In this document: positions 1 to 7,546 of the stretch, in pieces
Layout of the letters: every line of letters starts with the position of its first letter
Numbering within the stretch: the first letter of the stretch is position 1
Assembly (NCBI GenBank): GCA_035532755.1
Contig: DATKQI010000387.1
Span: forward strand, 1-8,391
Origin: DATKQI01 sp035532755
GTDB lineage: Bacteria; Pseudomonadota; Alphaproteobacteria; Acetobacterales; Acetobacteraceae
DNA length: 8,391 nucleotides
Reading direction: 5' to 3'
Notes under the pieces: generated by a model
What the model saw: the letters and a program-made list of their open reading frames with translations, nothing else
Databases searched by the model: none
What the model was told of the DNA's origin: nothing
Translations under genes and position numbers: made by a program

Positions 1-95
1 CGACGCCATCGTGCACGCCTGCAAAGACGCCTGGAACTTCCTCGTCAACGATCCCGAACGCATCATCTCAATCGGAACCAGAGACTGGGCATCGG

Positions 96-106
<11 letters not shown>
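1..106 (+). CDS. IS630-family transposase, C-terminal fragment (5' end outside window)
   Basis: The reading frame from base 2 gives 34 residues ending in TAA at 104-106. It contains the stretches KDAWNFLVNDPE and IISIGTRDWASVKG. Proteins of the IS630/Tc1-mariner transposase group commonly end in this way, with an AWN block, then an I-x-SI-x-x-R-x-W block, a few residues before the stop. Only this tail is visible. The catalytic DDE residues would lie upstream of the window, so whether the element is intact cannot be judged. The protein would catalyse cut-and-paste transposition into a TA target. The gene converges on aceA and its last 11 bases lie inside that reading frame. Family assignment rests on pattern recognition of a short tail, so it is probable rather than certain. 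Confidence 0.75.

Positions 107-120
<14 letters not shown>
1..120 (+). mobile_element. Right end of an IS630-type insertion sequence
   Basis: The transposase tail stops at 106. IS630 elements usually end within a few dozen bases of the transposase stop and duplicate a TA dinucleotide. Two TA dinucleotides follow, at 116-117 and 119-120, and either could mark the junction with host DNA. The terminal inverted repeat cannot be confirmed because the left end is outside the window, so the right boundary is an estimate. Beyond about 120 the DNA reads as the aceA coding strand. Confidence 0.55.
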
Positions 121-1484
<1,364 letters not shown>

Positions 1485-1490
1485 CGATCG

Positions 1491-1495
1491 TCTCC
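1491..1495 (-). promoter_or_regulatory. Ribosome binding site deciding the aceA start
   Basis: On the minus strand GGAGA is followed by 6 bases (CGATCG) and then ATG at 1484-1482. No comparable purine-rich site precedes the upstream in-frame ATG at 1523, so the shorter protein is favoured. Confidence 0.65.
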
Positions 1496-1508
1496 ATCGG
1501 CTGGGTTG

Positions 1509-1585
1509 GTGAATATTTGACATTGCACCCGCGAATGTCTTTAGCGATCTTGCGCATCGAACACGAAATTGGTCATAATATTCAC
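1509..1585. repeat. Spaced inverted repeat GTGAATATT / AATATTCAC
   Basis: GTGAATATT at 1509-1517 is the exact reverse complement of AATATTCAC at 1577-1585. The match continues past the 9-bp arm if one base is allowed as an insertion: GTGAATATT-TGAC against GTGAATATTATGAC on the opposite strand. The arms are 59 bp apart, about 68 bp centre to centre. This could be a pair of regulator sites flanking the aceA promoter. In an AT-rich stretch a 9-bp repeat could also arise by chance. Confidence 0.45.
1550..1579 (+). promoter_or_regulatory. Candidate promoter for the ramB-like gene
   Basis: TTGCGC at 1550-1555 and CATAAT at 1574-1579 are spaced by 18 bp, a reasonable sigma-70-type pair that would give a leader of roughly 30 bases. 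A second -35-like TTGACA lies at 1517-1522, with only a weak -10 (TTTAGC) 17 bp on. The call is from sequence similarity alone. Confidence 0.3.
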
Positions 1586-1600
1586 AAACTGGCCTGTAAA
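1572..1600 (-). promoter_or_regulatory. Candidate promoter for aceA
   Basis: On the minus strand TTTACA (1600-1595) and TATGAC (1577-1572) are separated by 17 bp. Transcription would start near 1565, giving a leader of about 80 bases. The site overlaps the TTTGTAAA-like boxes and one arm of the inverted repeat, so a bound regulator could act directly on it. The -10 match is only moderate. Confidence 0.25.
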
Positions 1601-1608
1601 TTTGTAAA
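1581..1608. promoter_or_regulatory. Candidate RamB/ScfR operator: tandem TTTGTAAA-like boxes
   Basis: Three 8-bp boxes lie in a row: TTCACAAA (1581-1588), CCTGTAAA (1593-1600) and TTTGTAAA (1601-1608). They resemble the TTTGCAAA-type half-sites I recall for ScfR/RamB regulators; the third differs from TTTGCAAA at one base. The first and second are separated by 4 bp. The block sits just upstream of the regulator's ribosome site, which suits autoregulation. It also overlaps the candidate aceA promoter. The assignment to this regulator is inference. Confidence 0.4.
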
Positions 1609-1611
1609 GGA
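1606..1611 (+). promoter_or_regulatory. Ribosome binding site deciding the ramB-like start
   Basis: AAAGGA is followed by 7 bases and then ATG at 1619-1621. This places the start 153 bases inside the longest open frame, exactly where HTH-family sequence (MARPLIGRTVRRLRQEQGL) begins. Confidence 0.75.
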
Positions 1612-1618
1612 TGTGAAC

Positions 1619-3016
1619 ATGGCCCGGCCCCTGATCGGCCGCACCGTGCGCCGCCTGCGCCAGGAACAGGGGTTGACCCAGCAGGCCCTGGCCACGCGGC
1701 TGGGCATCTCGGCGAGCTACCTGAACCTGATCGAGCACGACCAGCGCGCCGTCACCGCCGGGCTGCTCATCAAGCTGGCGGAGACGCTCGGGATCGAGCT
1801 TGCCGCCCTGTCCGGCAGCGCCGAGCGGCAGCTTGAAGCCGGCCTGCGCGAGGCTTTCGCCGACCCGCTGCTGGGCGCGGAGGCGGTCGCGGAAGCGGAG
1901 ATCGCGGTGCTGGCCGCCAGCGCGCCGAGCGCCGGGCGGGCCGTGCTGGCGCTGTATCGCGCGTGGCGCGTGGCGCGGGAGGATGGCGGCGGCATCGCCC
2001 TGCCCTCGGGCCGCCGGCTGTTGCTGCCGACCGAGGAGGCGCGGGACTTCTTCCACGAACGCGCCAACCATTTCGCCGAACTGGAAGAGGCAGCCGAGGC
2101 GCTGGTGGCCGATATCGGCGCGTCCCCGGCCGAGATGAACCATGCCCTGGCGGAGCGGCTGCGCCGCCGGCATGGGCTGTCGGTCAGCGTCCGCCCGCTT
2201 GGCGGGGCGCTGCGCGAGTACGATCCCGCCACGCGCAGCCTTGCCCTGTCGGAGGCGCTGCCGCGCGAGAGCCGGGGCTTCCACATGGGCTTCCAGGTGG
2301 CGCTGCTGGAAGCCGGCGAGGCGGTGGAGCACGTGCTCAAAGCCGCTCCGCCCTCATCGGCCGAGGCGGCGGGCATGATCCGCATCGGCCTGCTGAACTA
2401 CCTCGCCGGGGCGCTGCTGATGCCCTATGCGCCCTTCCATGCCGGCGCCGCCGCGCTGCGGCACGACATGGAGGCGCTGGCGGCGCGTTTCGGCGTGAGT
2501 TTCGAGCAGGCCTGCCATCGGCTGTCCACCTTGCAGCGGGCGGGTGCGCGCGGGCTGCCGTTCTTCTTCCTGCGCCTCGATCCGGCGGGCAACGTGACCA
2601 AGCGTTTCTCGGCCGCCGGGTTTCCGTTCGCCCGGTTCGGCGGCTCCTGCCCGCGCTGGGTGGTGCATGCGGCTTTCGCCACGCCGGGCAGCCTGCGCGT
2701 GCAGGTCGCGCAACTGCCCGATGGCGCCACCTTTCTCTGCTTCGCCCGCACCGTGTCCGGCCCCGCGGCGCAATGGGGGGAGCCGCCGCCGGTGCGCGTG
2801 ATCGCGATGGGCTGCGACATCGCCCACGCGGCCGGCATGGTCTATGCCGACGGGCTCGACCTGGAGCGGGCGGTGGTCGGTATCGGCCTGTCCTGCCGGC
2901 TGTGCGACCGGCCGGATTGCCGCTCCCGCGCCTTTCCGCCGCTGGAACATCGGCTGGCGTTCGACCCGCGCACCACCGCGGCGAGCCCCTACCGCTTCGA
3001 GCCGCGCCCGCGATAG
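1619..3016 (+). CDS. ramB: RamB/ScfR-type transcriptional regulator (HTH_XRE plus DUF2083)
   Basis: A 465-residue DNA-binding regulator. Residues 8-63 form an XRE helix-turn-helix (RRLRQEQGLTQQALATRLGI, then SASYLNLIEH). Residues of roughly 140-290 correspond to an IrrE/ImmA-like domain, with ALLMPYAPF (265-273). The position where a HExxH zinc site could sit reads RGFHMGFQVALLE (219-231), so there is no peptidase motif and a ligand-sensing role is more likely. Residues 295-445 match the DUF2083 C-terminal domain, including FARFGGSCPRW (338-347) and the cysteine cluster CRLCDRPDC (Cys426, Cys429, Cys434) followed by RAFPP. This architecture is that of RamB, which controls icl/aceA in actinobacteria, and of the alphaproteobacterial short-chain acyl-CoA regulators such as PccR. 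Divergence from aceA supports the same job here. The symbol is assigned by family and context; the effector (acetyl-CoA, propionyl-CoA or another) is unknown. Confidence 0.88.
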   Translation: MARPLIGRTVRRLRQEQGLTQQALATRLGISASYLNLIEHDQRAVTAGLLIKLAETLGIELAALSGSAERQLEAGLREAFADPLLGAEAVAEAEIAVLAASAPSAGRAVLALYRAWRVAREDGGGIALPSGRRLLLPTEEARDFFHERANHFAELEEAAEALVADIGASPAEMNHALAERLRRRHGLSVSVRPLGGALREYDPATRSLALSEALPRESRGFHMGFQVALLEAGEAVEHVLKAAPPSSAEAAGMIRIGLLNYLAGALLMPYAPFHAGAAALRHDMEALAARFGVSFEQACHRLSTLQRAGARGLPFFFLRLDPAGNVTKRFSAAGFPFARFGGSCPRWVVHAAFATPGSLRVQVAQLPDGATFLCFARTVSGPAAQWGEPPPVRVIAMGCDIAHAAGMVYADGLDLERAVVGIGLSCRLCDRPDCRSRAFPPLEHRLAFDPRTTAASPYRFEPRPR

Positions 3017-3025
3017 AGGTGGTTC

Positions 3026-3736
3026 TCAGCCTCCGAGATAGGCACGGCGAACCTCCGCGTTGTCGGCAAGCTCCGCTGCCGCGCCGCTGAGCACGGTAGC
3101 CCCGGTTTGCAGGACATAGGCCCGGTCGGCGATTTCAAGCGCGAATTCGGCCGATTGCTCGGCGAGCAGCAGCGTCAGCCCGTCGGCCTTCAATTGCTGG
3201 AGCGTCGCGAACACCTGTTCGACGACGGCGGGGGCGAGGCCGAGGCTCGGTTCGTCCAGCAGCAGCAGTTTCGGCGCGCTCATCAGCGCCCGCCCCAGCG
3301 CCAGCATCTGCCGCTCCCCGCCGGACATGGTGCCGGCCTGCTGCCGCCGGCGTTCGGCAAGGCGGGGGAACAAAGTGAACACCCGGTCCAGCAGGCGCGG
3401 CAGTTGCGCGCGGTCCGCCAGCGTGGTCGCGCCGAGGCGCAGGTTGGCCTCCACGCTCTGCCCGGTGAACAGCCGCCATCCTTCCGGCGACAGCGCGATG
3501 CCGCGCGCGACCACCTGATGCGCCGGCAGCCCGCCGATCTCCTGCCCCTGCCACCGGATGTGCCCGCCGGCCGGCGTGGCGAGGCCGGCGATGGCGTTCA
3601 GCGTCGTCGTCTTGCCCGCCCCGTTGGCGCCCAGCAGGGCGACGAGCTCGCCAGCTTCGATATCCAGCGACACCGCACCGACGCCGATGAGATCGCCGTA
3701 CCGCACCGCGAGGTTCTGCACCGACAGCAGGCTCAT
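3026..3736 (-). CDS. livF: HAAT-family ABC transporter ATP-binding protein LivF
   Basis: A 236-residue cytoplasmic ATPase, one of the two nucleotide-binding subunits of a branched-chain-amino-acid-type importer. Walker A is GANGAGKT (36-43). The Q-loop region carries the LivF-typical SPEGWRLF (83-90). The signature is MSGGERQ (137-143), Walker B is LLLLDEP (157-163) and the switch region reads LAEQSAEFAL (191-200), where LivF proteins have Gln-rich sequence instead of the usual His. Length is normal for LivF. Its start ATG overlaps the livG stop by 4 bases (ATGA), indicating translational coupling. It is the last gene of the operon, and its stop lies 9 bp from the stop of the convergent regulator gene. 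Substrate is not determined by this subunit. Confidence 0.93.
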   Translation of the reverse strand: MSLLSVQNLAVRYGDLIGVGAVSLDIEAGELVALLGANGAGKTTTLNAIAGLATPAGGHIRWQGQEIGGLPAHQVVARGIALSPEGWRLFTGQSVEANLRLGATTLADRAQLPRLLDRVFTLFPRLAERRRQQAGTMSGGERQMLALGRALMSAPKLLLLDEPSLGLAPAVVEQVFATLQQLKADGLTLLLAEQSAEFALEIADRAYVLQTGATVLSGAAAELADNAEVRRAYLGG

Positions 3737-4461
3737 GGTGCCGGCCGCCGGAACCGCTTGCCCAGATACGCCTCGATCACCGCCGCGTCCTCGATCACGC
3801 GCTGCGGGGTGCCGGCGGCGATGACATGGCCCTGATTGAACACGACCGCGCGCTGCGCGAGGCTGAGGATCACCGACATCACATGCTCGACGATGATGAG
3901 GGTGACGCCGCGCGCATGGATCTGGCGCACGAGATCAATCGCCGTCGCGGTCTCGGTGCTGTTGAGGCCGGCCAGCGCCTCGTCCAGCAGCAGCAGCGTG
4001 GGTTCGGTGGCGAGCGCGCGGGCGATTTCCAGCCGCTTGCGGCCCAGCGTGCCCAGGCTGCCCGCGCGCGTGTCTGCCTGCGTGGCGAGGCCGGTGAACT
4101 CCATCACCTCCTCGGCCTTGCGGCGCGCGGCATGCGCGTGCGGATGGCGCAGGAACGCGCCCACCATCACGTTCTCCCGCACCGCCATCTCCGCGAACAC
4201 CGCCGGCACCTGCCAGGTGCGGGCGAGGCCCCGCCGTGCATGGGCCTCCGGCGAGGCGGTGGTGAGGTCGTGGCCGTCGAAGACGATCCGCCCGGCGTTG
4301 GGGCGCAGATCGCCGGCGAGGCAGTTGAAGAACGTGCTCTTGCCGGCCCCGTTCGGGCCGATCAGCCCGACGATCTCGCCACGCTCCAGCGAGAAGTCCG
4401 CGCCGTTCACCGCGCGGAACCCGCCGAACTGCTTGACGATGCCGCGCGCCTCAAGAAGCAT
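3733..4461 (-). CDS. livG: HAAT-family ABC transporter ATP-binding protein LivG
   Basis: A 242-residue ATPase partner of LivF. Walker A is GPNGAGKS (35-42), the Q-loop is RTWQVP (81-86, Gln84), Walker B is LLLLDEALAGL (156-166) and the switch is VEHVM with His193. The C-terminal VIEAYLG (228-234) is the usual LivG ending. The signature segment reads SLGTLGRKRLEIARAL (135-150) rather than a classic LSGGQ. LivG-like proteins often have LTLGxxKRLE here, so this is a variant with one extra residue shift rather than a dead motif. The start overlaps the end of livM by 11 bases. AAGGG about 9 bases upstream of the ATG could serve as ribosome site. Confidence 0.92.
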   Translation of the reverse strand: MLLEARGIVKQFGGFRAVNGADFSLERGEIVGLIGPNGAGKSTFFNCLAGDLRPNAGRIVFDGHDLTTASPEAHARRGLARTWQVPAVFAEMAVRENVMVGAFLRHPHAHAARRKAEEVMEFTGLATQADTRAGSLGTLGRKRLEIARALATEPTLLLLDEALAGLNSTETATAIDLVRQIHARGVTLIIVEHVMSVILSLAQRAVVFNQGHVIAAGTPQRVIEDAAVIEAYLGKRFRRPAP

Positions 4462-5410
4462 GGCGGCGCGCCCTTGCCGTCAGCCACTGCCACAATTCCG
4501 CGATCCCGCCCGGCAGGAAACGGCTGATCAGCACGATGATGGCGCCGTACACCACATAGGTCGCGCCGGTGCCGCCGCCGCCGAAGGCCGCGTTCGTGCC
4601 TTCCTCCAGCGGGATCAGGATCGCCGCGCCGATCAGCGGCCCCCACAGCGTGCCCGCCCCGCCGAGGGCCGCGATGATGACGATCTTCACCGAGATCAGC
4701 AGGCCGAACGCGCTCTCAGGGTCGATGAAGCCGATCATCAGCGCATACAGGCCGCCGGCCAGCGCGGTGAAGCCGGCGGAGATGAGCAGCGCGACCAGCT
4801 TCGTGCGCACCACCGGCACGCCCAGGCTGCGCGCGCCACGCTCCCCGCCGCGGATCGCGCGCAGATAGAAGCCGAGGCGGCTGCGTTCCATCAGCGCGGT
4901 GCAGGCCAGCAGCACGGCCAGCACGGCGAGGAAGATGTAGTAGTACGGCACCGGGGAACGGAACGACAGGTCGGCGAGGCTGCGCGGCCGTGCCGGCCCC
5001 ATCAGCCCGACCGAGGCGCCCAGCACGGACCAGTTGCTCAGCACGATGCGCAGCAATTCCGCCGCCGCGATCGTCGCCATCGAGAAATAATGGCCTTGCA
5101 GCCGGAAGGTGGGCAGGCCCACCACCACGGCGATCAGCAGCGCCGCCGCGATGCCGAACGGCACGCCGGCGATCGGCGGCCAGCCGAGATCGGTATAGGC
5201 CGCGAGCGCGCCATACGCGCCGGCCCCGAAGAACATCGCGTGCCCCACGGAGACCTGCCCGCCATAGCCGCCGATGATGTTCCAGGCCGAAGCGGAGATC
5301 GCGGCGAGCAGCACCAGCGCCCCGATGCGCTGATAGAACACATCATGCACCAGCAGCGGCCAGACGAGCAGAAGCAGCCCGAGAACGACAAGTGCGCCGC
5401 GCTGTTTCAT
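4451..5410 (-). CDS. livM: HAAT-family ABC transporter permease LivM
   Basis: A 319-residue inner-membrane permease with multiple hydrophobic segments, the first at about 5-22. The LivM hallmark NIIGGYGGQVSVGHAMFFG spans 44-62. RLQGHYFSMATIA (103-115) and the closing ALGGAGTLWGPLIGA (248-262) are also typical. The cytoplasmic coupling loop reads AIRGGERGARSLGVP (185-199), where relatives usually have more acidic and Ala-rich sequence. The longest open frame begins at 5485, but its first 25 residues lie inside livH in another frame and lack permease character. The ATG at 5410-5408 overlaps the livH stop (ATGA), which is the expected coupled start. Together with LivH it forms the translocation pore. 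Confidence 0.92.
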   Translation of the reverse strand: MKQRGALVVLGLLLLVWPLLVHDVFYQRIGALVLLAAISASAWNIIGGYGGQVSVGHAMFFGAGAYGALAAYTDLGWPPIAGVPFGIAAALLIAVVVGLPTFRLQGHYFSMATIAAAELLRIVLSNWSVLGASVGLMGPARPRSLADLSFRSPVPYYYIFLAVLAVLLACTALMERSRLGFYLRAIRGGERGARSLGVPVVRTKLVALLISAGFTALAGGLYALMIGFIDPESAFGLLISVKIVIIAALGGAGTLWGPLIGAAILIPLEEGTNAAFGGGGTGATYVVYGAIIVLISRFLPGGIAELWQWLTARARRHAS

Positions 5411-6264
5411 GATTTGCCCAGGAACCCCTGCGGCCGCACCCACAGCGCGAGCAGGAACAGCCCGTACACCACCACATCCTTCCACGCCGCGCCGATGAAC
5501 CAGGATGACAGCGATTCGATCACCCCGATCGCAAGCCCCGCGAGCAGCGCCCCCGGTACGCTGCCGAAGCCACCCAGGCAGACGGTGACGAAGGCGATCA
5601 GCACGAGCGAATCGCCGACCAGCGGGGAGATGTAGAAGAACAGCGCGATCAGCGCGCCGGCCACCCCCGCGCAGGCCGCCCCGATGCCCCAGGCGAGCGC
5701 CTGCATCGGGTCCGGCCTAATGCCCACCAGCATCGCGGCCGTCCGGTCCTCGGCCACCGCGAGCAGCCGGCTGCCGAGCGCGGTGCGGGTGAGCATCAGG
5801 TGCAGCCCCGCGGTCAGCAGCAGCGCCACCCCGCCGGCCAGCAGGCGGGAATATTGCAGGCGCAGGCCATCGATGCTCAGCACGCCGCCGACCATCGTAT
5901 CGGGCAGGGAGACGAAATTCGCCGAGAAGATCCAGAACATCGCGTAGCGCAGCACGAGGCCGAGCCCGAAGGTGGACAGGATCTGGGCGAGCATCGGCCC
6001 GCGCATCACGTGCCGGATCAGCGCGTAATAGACCAGTACACCAACGCCGAACAGCAGGATGGCCGCCAGCGGGACGAACAGCACCGGCCCGATCGCAAGG
6101 GCCGACACCGCGATGAAGGCGACATACATCGCCAGCATGACGAAGTCGCCATGGGCGAAATTCACCACGTTCATCATCCCCCAGATGAGCGTGAGGCCGG
6201 AGGAGAGCAGCGCATACACCGCGCCGACCAGCAGGCCGTCGGCGACAAGCTGGACAAGGATCAT
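5407..6264 (-). CDS. livH: HAAT-family ABC transporter permease LivH
   Basis: A 285-residue inner-membrane permease. The family start MILVQLVADGLLVGAVYALL is followed by GMMNVVNFAHGDFVMLAMY (29-47). An EAA-type coupling loop, RLLAVAEDRTAAMLVGI, covers 166-182, and GGFGSVPGAL lies at 231-240. Length is typical for LivH. The open frame runs back to 6369, but the extra 35 residues are Arg-rich and overlap the binding-protein gene, so the ATG at 6264-6262 is chosen. No strong ribosome site is visible before it. The gene lies 25 bp after the binding-protein stop. Confidence 0.92.
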   Translation of the reverse strand: MILVQLVADGLLVGAVYALLSSGLTLIWGMMNVVNFAHGDFVMLAMYVAFIAVSALAIGPVLFVPLAAILLFGVGVLVYYALIRHVMRGPMLAQILSTFGLGLVLRYAMFWIFSANFVSLPDTMVGGVLSIDGLRLQYSRLLAGGVALLLTAGLHLMLTRTALGSRLLAVAEDRTAAMLVGIRPDPMQALAWGIGAACAGVAGALIALFFYISPLVGDSLVLIAFVTVCLGGFGSVPGALLAGLAIGVIESLSSWFIGAAWKDVVVYGLFLLALWVRPQGFLGKS

Positions 6265-6289
6265 CGGCGCGCTCGGCCCCGTGCCGGGA

Positions 6290-7546
6290 TCAGCCCCAAC
6301 CCTTGAACGGCAGCACGAGCTTCGCCGCCGCCTGTTTCGCCGGCCAGACGGAGCGGTAATCGGTGCCATCCAGCTGCACCATCAGCGCGGATGCCAGCAC
6401 GTTCTGCCCGGCGGCATTGAACTTCACGCCCTTGTAGCCGATGAACAGTTGCGCGGGCGTGAGGTCGGTCGCCTGCAACGCCGCCCGGATCTTCTGCGGA
6501 TCGGTGCTGCCGGCGCGATTGATGGCATCGCACAACACCAGCATGCCCGTCATCGAGCGGGCGGTGGTGTCGTCCAGCGCGCGGCTGGTCTTCTTCCGGT
6601 AGAGCGCATCGATCTTCGCCGCATTCGAACCCGGCTTGCTGGCGTCGAAGGCGCTGCGGTCGAGCACACCCTGGGAGAGATTGCCGACCGCCTTGATGAA
6701 GCTCGGGTCGGAGAACCCGGCATCGTCGCCGATCAGGATCGGCGGCTTGTAGCCCTGCGCCTGCATCGTCTTCATGTAGAGGATCGCGTCCGACGTGTAG
6801 CTGATGAAGATCACCGCATCCGGCGCGCCCTGCTTCAGCTTCAGCACCTGGGCCGACACGTCCGACGTGCTCACCGTATAGCTGATGTCCATGGCGATCG
6901 GCGCATGCCGGGCGGCGGCGGTCTTCCTGATCGTATCGGCCACCGACACGCCGTATTCGGACGTGTCGTGCACCACCGCGACCTTCGCCACCTTCCTGCC
7001 GGACTTCCCGACGCTGGCCAGGAAATCCAGATACAGGTTGGCGATATCGGTGCCGATCGGCGTGGTGCGGAAGAACCATTTGTAGCCGCGTGTGGTGAGG
7101 TTCGTGGCCACCGATTCGCCGTTGACGAAGGGAATGCCGTAGCGTTCCGCCACCGCGCTCGCGGTCAGCGTGTTGCCGGACTGGTAGGCGCCGTTGAGCG
7201 CGACGACATGATCCTGCGTGATCAGCCGCAGCGCATCGCTTTGCGCCACGGCCGGGCTGTTCTGCCCGTCCGTGTAGATCACATCGATCTTCGCGCCCCC
7301 AAGGCGGGGCAGGCCTGCGCCGGCCATCAGCGGAACCGGTGCGAGTTCGGGATGCGGCGTGTTGATCAGCTCGATGATCAGCTCGATCCCGGATTTGATC
7401 GATCCGCCGGCCGACGCCATCGCGCCGGTCAGCGGGTAGATGGCGCCGATACGCACCGGGCTTGCGGCGCGGGCGGCAGATGCACCCAGAATGGCAGGCG
7501 CCGCGAGCGCCGGAAGGGCAAGAACCGCTCTGCGCGAGATGGACAT
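6290..7546 (-). CDS. Periplasmic substrate-binding protein of a HAAT-type ABC importer (Peripla_BP_6)
   Basis: A 418-residue secreted protein. It begins with a signal peptide: SRR at 4-6, hydrophobic stretch 7-21, and an ARA-A cleavage point after about residue 27. The twin Arg followed by AVLALPAL could be a Tat signal, though the Sec route is not excluded. The mature protein opens with VRIGAIYPLTGAMASAGGSI (31-50), the usual first strand and ligand loop of leucine-type binding proteins. IDVIYTDGQNSP (87-98) and VNGESVATNL (141-150) follow. Between helix 1 and that strand there is an insert, roughly residues 62-85 (HPELAP, GLPRLGGAK), longer than in E. coli LivK. It delivers an unknown ligand to LivHMGF. 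The start has a strong ribosome site (AGGGAG, 7 bases away), and its ATG shares one base with the upstream TAA stop. The neighbouring hydantoinase-type gene suggests a lactam or amide-like ligand. Confidence 0.92.
   Translation of the reverse strand: MSISRRAVLALPALAAPAILGASAARAASPVRIGAIYPLTGAMASAGGSIKSGIELIIELINTPHPELAPVPLMAGAGLPRLGGAKIDVIYTDGQNSPAVAQSDALRLITQDHVVALNGAYQSGNTLTASAVAERYGIPFVNGESVATNLTTRGYKWFFRTTPIGTDIANLYLDFLASVGKSGRKVAKVAVVHDTSEYGVSVADTIRKTAAARHAPIAMDISYTVSTSDVSAQVLKLKQGAPDAVIFISYTSDAILYMKTMQAQGYKPPILIGDDAGFSDPSFIKAVGNLSQGVLDRSAFDASKPGSNAAKIDALYRKKTSRALDDTTARSMTGMLVLCDAINRAGSTDPQKIRAALQATDLTPAQLFIGYKGVKFNAAGQNVLASALMVQLDGTDYRSVWPAKQAAAKLVLPFKGWG

Larger units (their letters stand above)
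1485..1618. promoter_or_regulatory. Divergent control region between aceA and the ramB-like gene
   Basis: 134 bp separate the two chosen start codons. The part from about 1505 to 1620 is clearly richer in A+T than the surrounding coding DNA, as expected for promoters and operators. It holds a spaced inverted repeat, tandem TTTGTAAA-like boxes and candidate promoters facing both ways. Reading frames extend into it from both genes (to 1523 for aceA, to 1466 for the regulator), but neither extension has a ribosome site or recognisable protein sequence, so it is treated as non-coding. Confidence 0.7.

Noticed and set aside
2270..2320. Possible active zinc-peptidase site in the regulator
   Set aside because: The segment reads RGFHMGFQVALLE with no HExxH; family members of the RamB/ScfR type are not known to need one, so its absence is not treated as a finding.
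1963..3090. A 375-codon plus-strand frame overlapping the regulator gene
   Set aside because: Gly/Arg/Ala-rich out-of-frame reading of the regulator gene; the regulator frame holds the HTH and cysteine motifs.
5411..5485. 25-residue N-terminal extension of LivM
   Set aside because: It lies within livH, lacks permease character, and the ATGA overlap at 5407-5410 gives the normal family start.
3836..5635. A 599-codon plus-strand open frame across livG, livM and the end of livH
   Set aside because: Its product is Arg/Ala/Gln-rich and spans three clear ABC transporter genes on the other strand; it is a product of high GC content.
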